NCBI GenBank assembly: GCA_903870955.1
Contig: CAIQEX010000554.1
Coordinates: 1-13,968, forward strand
DNA length: 13,968 nucleotides
Direction: 5' to 3'
DNA from: an uncultured beta proteobacterium
GTDB taxonomy: Bacteria; Pseudomonadota; Gammaproteobacteria; Burkholderiales; Burkholderiaceae_C
Within the stretch, counting starts at the first letter, position 1, and each line of letters begins with the position of its first letter. Positions 8,289 through 13,968 of the stretch are shown here, piece by piece. The position numbers were made by a program, and so were the translations under genes. The notes beneath the pieces were generated by a model. That model searched no databases and was not told the DNA's origin. It saw only the letters and a program-made list of their open reading frames with translations.

Positions 8289-9272
8289 TCATGGTGCTAC
8301 ACGGGGCGTCGCGTTGGCGCGTGCGGTCTTCTGGCCCTCGGCCCGGGTAAAGCGGGCGATGCCCAGGGTATCGGTCGGGTTCTTGATTTCTTTCCAGGCG
8401 GCAGAGAAGCGACCTTCCTGCAGGTTATCCATGTTGCGCAGCAGACACGTTTGCAGGGCACCCACCTTCTTGCCCATGTCGCCGGCGGGCTTGAAGGGCC
8501 GCGTGAGGAGCAGATTTGGCACCGCCAGGAAGCTGAAGTTAAAGGCATCCAGGTTCTGGTAGTTGCGCTTCACGGCGACAAAAGGCGGGTGGGCGCTCAG
8601 GTCGTATTCGACCAGCACCAGACCGCTGCCATGCGTGTGCCGCACGATGTTGGGCATGGGCCAACCGCCCGAGGTGAAGATGGCTTGCACCTTGTTGGAC
8701 TGCAACAATTTGAGGGCCTGGTCATCGTTGTCGGCCACCACAAAATCCATGTCGTAGCCCAACTGGCTGTTGAGTGTTTGCCCCAGCAACTGGGCCGAAC
8801 CCACCAGGGCCACGCGTACCCCCTTGAGGTCGGAGAACTTGCGGATCTGCCGCGTTTCTCCAAACGAGACCAGACCGCCCGACTTCACCTTGGAGCCTTC
8901 CCGCAGTGCCAGCACGTGCAACAGGTTGCTGTGCAGGGGCATTACGGCCTGCAGGTTGCGCAGGTTGTCGTCGCCACCGCGTGCCATTTCCTGCAGCGTG
9001 TCGAGTTGGGCAATGCCCAGATCGGCCTCATTGGCGGAGAGTTTCATCAGGTTTTGCAGGCCGCCCGCACTGGGCACGGCGCACACCGAGACTTCGTTAC
9101 CACAGACTGTCTGGATGTCGCGCACGATCAGCTCGTACACGCCCCCCTTGGGTCCACTGCCAATGCGCAAGGCGCAGTCGGCTGGTTCATCTTCTGCAAA
9201 AGCCGTGTGGCTCGACAGCATCGCGGCGACCACGGTGCAAAGCAGGCGAGCGATAAATGGATGGGGGCGCAT
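8289..9272 (-). CDS. TAXI-family TRAP-type solute-binding protein
   Basis: Predicted periplasmic receptor of 327 residues. A signal peptide (MRPHPFIARLLCTVVAAMLS, with cleavage likely after AFA at 26) precedes the mature domain. LRIGSGPKGGVYELIVRDI (35-53) is the N-terminal TAXI hallmark, followed by SAGGLQNLMKLSANEADLGIAQLD (68-91), the segment where TAXI proteins normally read SGGS-x-N and AD-x-G. Four cysteines (33, 57, 64, 276) remain in the mature protein and could form disulfides. An AAGGAG ribosome binding site lies 7 bases before the ATG. TAXI proteins normally deliver ligand to a fused TRAP permease, but none is encoded here. The downstream genes encode two unknown membrane proteins and a two-component system. 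It may therefore act as a sensory receptor, or work with a permease encoded elsewhere. A relationship to NMT1-like periplasmic proteins is a less likely alternative. Confidence 0.88.
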   Translation of the reverse strand: MRPHPFIARLLCTVVAAMLSSHTAFAEDEPADCALRIGSGPKGGVYELIVRDIQTVCGNEVSVCAVPSAGGLQNLMKLSANEADLGIAQLDTLQEMARGGDDNLRNLQAVMPLHSNLLHVLALREGSKVKSGGLVSFGETRQIRKFSDLKGVRVALVGSAQLLGQTLNSQLGYDMDFVVADNDDQALKLLQSNKVQAIFTSGGWPMPNIVRHTHGSGLVLVEYDLSAHPPFVAVKRNYQNLDAFNFSFLAVPNLLLTRPFKPAGDMGKKVGALQTCLLRNMDNLQEGRFSAAWKEIKNPTDTLGIARFTRAEGQKTARANATPRVAP

Positions 9273-9323
9273 GGTGAACTCCTTGGGTGTGTTGTTGATG
9301 CACCCAGTGTCTTGCGCGTTGCC

Positions 9324-9359
9324 AAATAAAACATCCGTACGCTTGCGCCCGCCGGATGT
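9324..9359 (-). terminator. Probable rho-independent terminator after the SulP gene
   Basis: On the minus strand, ACATCCG and CGGATGT (9353-9359 and 9331-9337) form a perfect 7-bp stem around a 15-base GC-rich loop that can pair further, followed at once by TTTATTT (9330-9324). This is the expected shape for terminating SulP transcription, whose stop is at 9366. The same bases lie 52-87 bases upstream of the TAXI start. A promoter for the sensor operon must therefore lie beside or within this spacer, unless read-through is regulated. Confidence 0.5.
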
Positions 9360-9372
9360 GTAGAACTACACA
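9357..9372. promoter_or_regulatory. Candidate operator: 16-bp near-palindrome
   Basis: TGTGTAGAACTACACA has two 7-base arms that pair perfectly around a central AA. Its size and symmetry suit a dimeric helix-turn-helix regulator such as the FixJ-type protein of this operon. It lies about 85 bases upstream of the TAXI start and overlaps the SulP stop codon. It shares bases 9357-9359 with the terminator stem, so as RNA the two hairpins exclude each other. Function is inferred; no regulator has been tied to it. Confidence 0.35.
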
Positions 9373-11102
9373 GTCGGCGGCGCCCCACCCGTACCTGGCG
9401 CAAGGGCGGCTTCCACCGCATCGGCCACGCTCCAGAACACCTTTGCATCACTGCCCACACCGGCCGGGTCCACGTGCTGCAGCAATTCGCGCACGGTGGT
9501 CTTCACGCGTGCCAGCAACAGCACCTTGTTGGCGGACTGCAGGCTGTGGCGCAGTTCCATCAGGCAGTCGACGGCCGTGCTGTCGAGGTCGGCACTTTCT
9601 TCCAGACTCAGGATGACGGTGTGCAGACCGGATCGGCCACGAACCGCACGCATGACCTCGCCCATGACCCGCTCCGCACTGCCGAAGAACAAAGGCTCCT
9701 CGGGCCGCAGAATCAACAGGCCGGGCTTTGCCTGTGCCTCGGCCTGAACCTGCACGTCGACATAGTTGCGGCTGCTCCCGAGTTCGCCCAGTTCATGCAC
9801 CACCGGTTGACTGAAGCGGTGCAACGCGCCCAGCACCGACAAGGCAATGGCGGCCAGCATGCCGTCCAGCACACCGAACAAGAGCACGGCGGCCACGGCA
9901 GCCAGCAACAACCATCGGTCACGATTCATGCGCCAGACCTGCATTAGCGGGCGCACCGACAGGGCATGCCACAACGCGCTGATCACCGCCACCGCCAGCA
10001 CCGGTCGCGGCAGCAGTTGCAGTGTTGGCAGCGCCAGCCACAGGGCGAGCAAGACTGCCGCCAAGGCAAAAGCACCGGCCTTGCGCGACACCGCGCCCGC
10101 AGCGGCATTGGCGCTGGTGGCCGAGAAGCCAGCGCCCACCACCATGCCCTGCATAAGCCCTGCACCAACGTTGCAGGCGCCCAGCACCATCAGTTCCCGA
10201 TCGGCATTCAGCGTGTCGCCATGCGCCAGCGCTTGCGTGCGCATGCTGCCCCACGACTCGGCAAACACCAGCATCACCAGCCCAAAGGCCAGCTCACCCG
10301 CGCGTAGCCATTCACTTTGCGCCAACTGCGGCAGCCCCACTGCGAACACGGGTGCGGCCACCGCGCCAACCTGATGCACCAACAGCGCTGACCAGCCTGG
10401 CAAGCGCGTGATGGCGATGGCCAGCAGCATCACCATCAAGGAGGCTGGCAAACGCGGCCAGCGCCGCAGCCACCCGATCAACGCGCCGGCGGCCAGCGCC
10501 AGCATCACGCTCGGCAGATGCCAGGTGTGCAACTGCGTGAGCGCAAAGTACAGGAGCGAGAACGGGTCGGCACGCACGGCAGCCGGCACTTCGAGCCCCA
10601 ACGCGTCCGGCAGTTGCTTGACGACGATCGACAACGCCAGCGCAAAGGCAAAACCTTTGAGTACCGGCCGCGAAACATAAGACGAGAGCTGACCCTGGCG
10701 CGCCACGGCCAACAGCACCAACAGCACACCGCTAAGCAAAACCATGGCCATCACCACCTGCGTATAGGCGGCAGCGGTCGCCACGCTATAGGCACCACCC
10801 ATGGACACGGCTGCCGCTGCGGCCAGCGCGGCAGTGGATGAGGTGGGCGCCACGATGGCAAAGCGACTACCGCCAAACAAGGCGTACACGGCCAAGCCGA
10901 TGACCACGGCCGTCAGCGCGTGGCCGACCGGCAAATGCGCCAACCCGGCATAGGCCACGGCTTCAGGCAGCAGCAGCCCGGCCACACACAGGCCAGCCAC
11001 CATGTCGGGCCACAGGCTGGTTATGTCTGTGTCTGTGTCTGTGTCTGTGTTTGGGTTTGGGTTTGGGTTTGGGTTTGGGTTTTGTAAATCGGCTTTGCGC
11101 AT
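9366..11102 (-). CDS. SulP-family inorganic anion transporter with STAS domain
   Basis: Inner-membrane secondary carrier of the SLC26/SulP family; known members carry sulfate, bicarbonate or dicarboxylates, and the substrate here cannot be read from sequence. The protein has 578 residues. The family entry motif is DMVAGLCVAGLLLPEAVAYA (33-52), followed by YALFGGSRFAIVAPTSSTAA. Many Ala/Leu-rich membrane segments run to about residue 430. A cytoplasmic STAS domain follows (about 450-565) with the conserved DSTAVD at 507-512. Residues 8-26 are a low-complexity tail of five Asn-Pro repeats then Thr-Asp repeats, encoded by a hexanucleotide microsatellite. The ATG at 11102 has no clear ribosome binding site. 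Met34, immediately before the SulP core, is a possible alternative start, which would put the repeats in the leader. Confidence 0.93.
   Translation of the reverse strand: MRKADLQNPNPNPNPNPNTDTDTDTDITSLWPDMVAGLCVAGLLLPEAVAYAGLAHLPVGHALTAVVIGLAVYALFGGSRFAIVAPTSSTAALAAAAAVSMGGAYSVATAAAYTQVVMAMVLLSGVLLVLLAVARQGQLSSYVSRPVLKGFAFALALSIVVKQLPDALGLEVPAAVRADPFSLLYFALTQLHTWHLPSVMLALAAGALIGWLRRWPRLPASLMVMLLAIAITRLPGWSALLVHQVGAVAAPVFAVGLPQLAQSEWLRAGELAFGLVMLVFAESWGSMRTQALAHGDTLNADRELMVLGACNVGAGLMQGMVVGAGFSATSANAAAGAVSRKAGAFALAAVLLALWLALPTLQLLPRPVLAVAVISALWHALSVRPLMQVWRMNRDRWLLLAAVAAVLLFGVLDGMLAAIALSVLGALHRFSQPVVHELGELGSSRNYVDVQVQAEAQAKPGLLILRPEEPLFFGSAERVMGEVMRAVRGRSGLHTVILSLEESADLDSTAVDCLMELRHSLQSANKVLLLARVKTTVRELLQHVDPAGVGSDAKVFWSVADAVEAALAPGTGGAPPTV
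11024..11083. repeat. Hexanucleotide microsatellite with G-quadruplex motif
   Basis: On the plus strand there are four TGTCTG units (11024-11047), one transitional TGTTTG, then five TTTGGG units in phase (11050-11079). The second block gives five GGG runs spaced by TTT, a canonical intramolecular G-quadruplex motif on the template strand of the SulP gene; the coding strand is correspondingly C-rich. Unit length is six, so gain or loss of copies keeps the reading frame and only changes the number of Asn-Pro or Thr-Asp dipeptides. Confidence 0.95.
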
Positions 11103-11110
11103 AGGAAGAG

Positions 11111-11130
11111 TATGCGGCGACTATGCGGCG
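11111..11130. promoter_or_regulatory. Tandem direct repeat in the SulP leader
   Basis: TATGCGGCG occurs twice with an 11-base period (11111-11119 and 11122-11130), about one helical turn apart, starting 9 bases upstream of the SulP ATG. The phased spacing would suit a regulator bound on one face of the helix. A simple duplication is equally possible, and no promoter could be placed with confidence. Confidence 0.25.
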
Positions 11131-11148
11131 CAAATATTGCCCGCTTAA

Positions 11149-11409
11149 GGGACAAGAGATCAAGGAACTACCAAGTTGCTAATTTCCACCGACTGGATGC
11201 TTTTTGCTGGCAACGGCGAACGCCTGGTGCAGGCATTGTTTGAGCAAGCGCACCTTTATGGCTACAAGAAAGTCTTACCCGACAGCCACCACTCAATGAC
11301 CAAGGCCCACGATGTTTATCGCAAACTCGGATTCGATGAAGTCGATGCGCCACCTGACTTTCCCGAGGAGCACAAGCAAGTTGTGGTGTTCATGGTTCGA
11401 ACGCTTTAA
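11149..11409 (+). pseudogene. GNAT N-acetyltransferase remnant, 5'-truncated
   Basis: The frame encodes the C-terminal half of a GNAT acyltransferase: an acetyl-CoA-loop-like GNGERLVQALFEQAHLYGYK, then DSHHSMTKAHDVYRKLGFDEV, the usual strand, helix and YRKLGF signature, and a C-terminal tail ending VVVFMVRTL. The first half of the fold is absent, because a stop at 11146-11148 closes the frame upstream and the available start is a TTG at 11176 with no ribosome binding site of note. At 77 residues it is about half the normal 140-170. The N-terminal part was probably lost in a rearrangement that placed the SulP leader next to it. A functional short protein is possible but unlikely. Confidence 0.7.
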
Positions 11410-11524
11410 GGTACTTGCTGAATCGAAGTTCGGTAGTGCAGCGGCAGGGGGTCATTTTTCAGCGGCGCGACCTTGGTGTGTGGGCACAAAGATAAGCCTT
11501 TTGGGCATGATGGCTTGAACTTTG
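11410..11524. other. Spacer with possible insertion-sequence end
   Basis: No gene is seen. GGGGGTCATTTTTCAGCGGC at 11447-11466, continuing GCGACC, recalls the repeated TCA-T-rich-CGC motifs inside IS21-family termini, from memory of that family. It lies beside the truncated GNAT gene. No transposase or second copy is present in the window. No convincing terminator for ipdC was found here; a 5-bp AAGCC/GGCTT pairing without a T tract is the best candidate. Confidence 0.2.
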
Positions 11525-13144
<1,620 letters not shown>

Positions 13145-13257
13145 GTGGGCGTTTATGCCTGAATTGAGCCGCAACTGCAAATCCTTTTCGGGCAGCGCTT
13201 TGGCTGCGCTGCGCGAGGGCAAGACTCTGGAAGGAAGGTCCGCAAACTGGCGGTTAA

Positions 13258-13560
13258 CTAGGTCAGCAGCTTGCCGACATTGCATCGTCGTTGAATGGTC
13301 TGTTTGGCCGTGAGAATCGTGGACTCCAGACTTTCGCAATCGGTTTCCCGAAGGTAGGTCAACCAGCCAGCTCCGTATTTCTGTGGCACGGAGTAAGCAA
13401 GTATCCAGTACCTCCGGATGTTGCCCGTCGTGGTCAGATTCCGTCGATCCAGATAGACCCGCTTGGCACCTGCAACGCGCATCCATTCGAAGTCCATTCT
13501 CTGGTACCCCAAGGCTGAGAGTGAACATACCAGCAGGACCGTGGCAATGAGTGCCTTCAT
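13258..13560 (-). CDS. Small secreted protein, surface-adhesin E-like
   Basis: A 100-residue protein with a clear signal peptide (MKALIATVLLVCSLSALG), probably exported to the periplasm or surface. The mature part has W/V-rich strands, WMRVAGAKRVYLDRRNL, then YWILAYSVPQ, and a Cys pair (75 and 93). This is the layout of the proteobacterial surface-adhesin E-like family, in which a conserved Tyr-x-Asp strand precedes a strand-rich domain. It is somewhat shorter than usual for that family, so the C-terminus may be cut. A GAGAAA ribosome binding site lies 7-8 bases before the ATG. AT content is visibly higher than in flanking genes, hinting at a different origin. Its stop is 113 bases before the ipdC start on the same strand; no functional link is evident. 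Confidence 0.6.
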   Translation of the reverse strand: MKALIATVLLVCSLSALGYQRMDFEWMRVAGAKRVYLDRRNLTTTGNIRRYWILAYSVPQKYGAGWLTYLRETDCESLESTILTAKQTIQRRCNVGKLLT

Positions 13561-13968
13561 AAATGATTTCTCGCATAGTGCATGAACTTGACTGCAAGTT
13601 TGGCAATCCTCAACGTTTCAAGCTACCGTGAAAATCTGATTTCAGGCTATGTAGATATACGCAATCCCATGCGGTCTACCCCTGGATCTGAACTGCGGCG
13701 GACACCAATAAAGCTAAGCACCCCCCCCGCCGCGATCAGCCGACTGCACCTGGCCACAAGCAGCGCAAGCATCCAGGATGGTCTTCATGGTCGCGTCCAG
13801 GATGATGAACGACCTCCATCCAAACAACACCGGCAAGGTGACTAAGGATCAGCTATTTTCGGGATTGACGGCCAAAGCGTGACCACCGCTGAGACCACGA
13901 AAATTCACTTGCGTTCTGGCAACGTAGCTTTTCGTGATATTCAAAAAGTGTTTCCACACAGCCTCGGC
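13561..13968. other. Non-coding or decayed region at right edge
   Basis: No convincing gene in 408 bases. Contents: the divergent leader of the surface-adhesin-like gene, an eight-base C tract (about 13722-13729), a plus-strand scrap ending at 13858 that reads NDLHPNNTGKVTKDQLFSGL and recalls a degenerate EF-hand loop, and a hairpin at 13896-13936. A plus-strand frame at 13582-13845 is open but has low-complexity, implausible protein content. The mix suggests worn-down gene and mobile-element debris. Confidence 0.45.
13896..13936. repeat. Inverted repeat, 8-bp perfect stem
   Basis: CACGAAAA (13896-13903) and TTTTCGTG (13929-13936) are perfect complements around a 25-base loop. The loop itself can pair (CGTT with AACG, or TTGC with GCAA). 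No T tract follows on either strand, so it is not a typical terminator. It may be a mobile-element end, a REP-like element or a protein site. Confidence 0.5.

Noticed and set aside
8451..9329. A 292-codon plus-strand frame opposite the TAXI gene
   Set aside because: Antisense shadow; the minus-strand reading has a signal peptide, ribosome binding site and TAXI motifs.
9300..9330. Sigma-54 promoter upstream of the TAXI gene (TTGGCA on the minus strand)
   Set aside because: The GG and GC elements do not have the required spacing, and the paired regulator lacks a sigma-54 interaction domain.
11024..11083. Short-repeat CRISPR-like or on/off phase-variation array
   Set aside because: Units are six bases without spacers, so not CRISPR; a six-base unit keeps the frame, so classic frameshift on/off switching cannot occur.
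13145..13606. A 154-codon in-frame N-terminal extension of ipdC
   Set aside because: The extension is compositionally unlike the enzyme, overlaps the better-supported surface-adhesin-like gene in another frame, and would exceed the family length. The enzyme's normal N-terminus begins at 13144.
13582..13845. Plus-strand 87-codon frame at the right edge
   Set aside because: No ribosome binding site of note, runs through a C8 tract, and encodes no plausible fold.
13896..13936. Integron attC site
   Set aside because: The arms do not carry the conserved core-site sequences and no integrase or cassette structure is visible.

Overview
The window looks like a chromosomal segment of a GC-rich betaproteobacterium, probably Burkholderiales and close to Comamonadaceae (Rhodoferax/Polaromonas-like). 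This rests on the style of the proteins (tkt-gap pair, YqjM-type ene-reductase, DctS/DctR-type sensor pair, SulP carrier, phenylpyruvate decarboxylase) and on codon use. No rRNA, tRNA or CRISPR array was seen.

Layout. (1) 1-2825, minus strand: central carbon metabolism, transketolase (tkt) followed by glyceraldehyde-3-phosphate dehydrogenase (gap), which is cut by the left window edge. (2) 2947-4457, plus strand: an Old Yellow Enzyme-family reductase and a small S-adenosylmethionine decarboxylase (speD), 11 bases apart. (3) 9272-4469, minus strand: a compact five-gene operon. In order it holds a secreted TAXI-type solute-binding protein, a membrane-anchored coiled-coil protein of unknown function, a 44-residue single-span membrane protein, a DctB/DctS-like sensor histidine kinase and a FixJ/DctR-like response regulator. 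Two junctions are ATGA stop/start overlaps, others are short gaps with good ribosome binding sites. No TRAP permease gene is present. (4) 11102-9366, minus strand: a SulP anion transporter with C-terminal STAS domain. Its first codons are a hexanucleotide microsatellite that forms a canonical G-quadruplex motif on the opposite strand. (5) 11149-11524: remnant of a GNAT acetyltransferase and a possible insertion-sequence end. (6) 13144-11525, minus strand: a thiamine-diphosphate-dependent indolepyruvate/phenylpyruvate decarboxylase (ipdC/ppdC), preceded by a small secreted protein resembling surface-adhesin E. (7) 13561-13968: no convincing gene; a C8 tract, an EF-hand-like coding scrap and a hairpin suggest decayed sequence.

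The most interesting unit is region 3. A TAXI receptor without its permease, co-transcribed with two unknown membrane proteins and a complete two-component system, reads more like a ligand-sensing device than a transporter. A 16-bp near-palindrome next to an apparent terminator, just upstream of the receptor gene, is a candidate binding site for the response regulator. All functional claims come from reading motifs by eye; no database search was possible.
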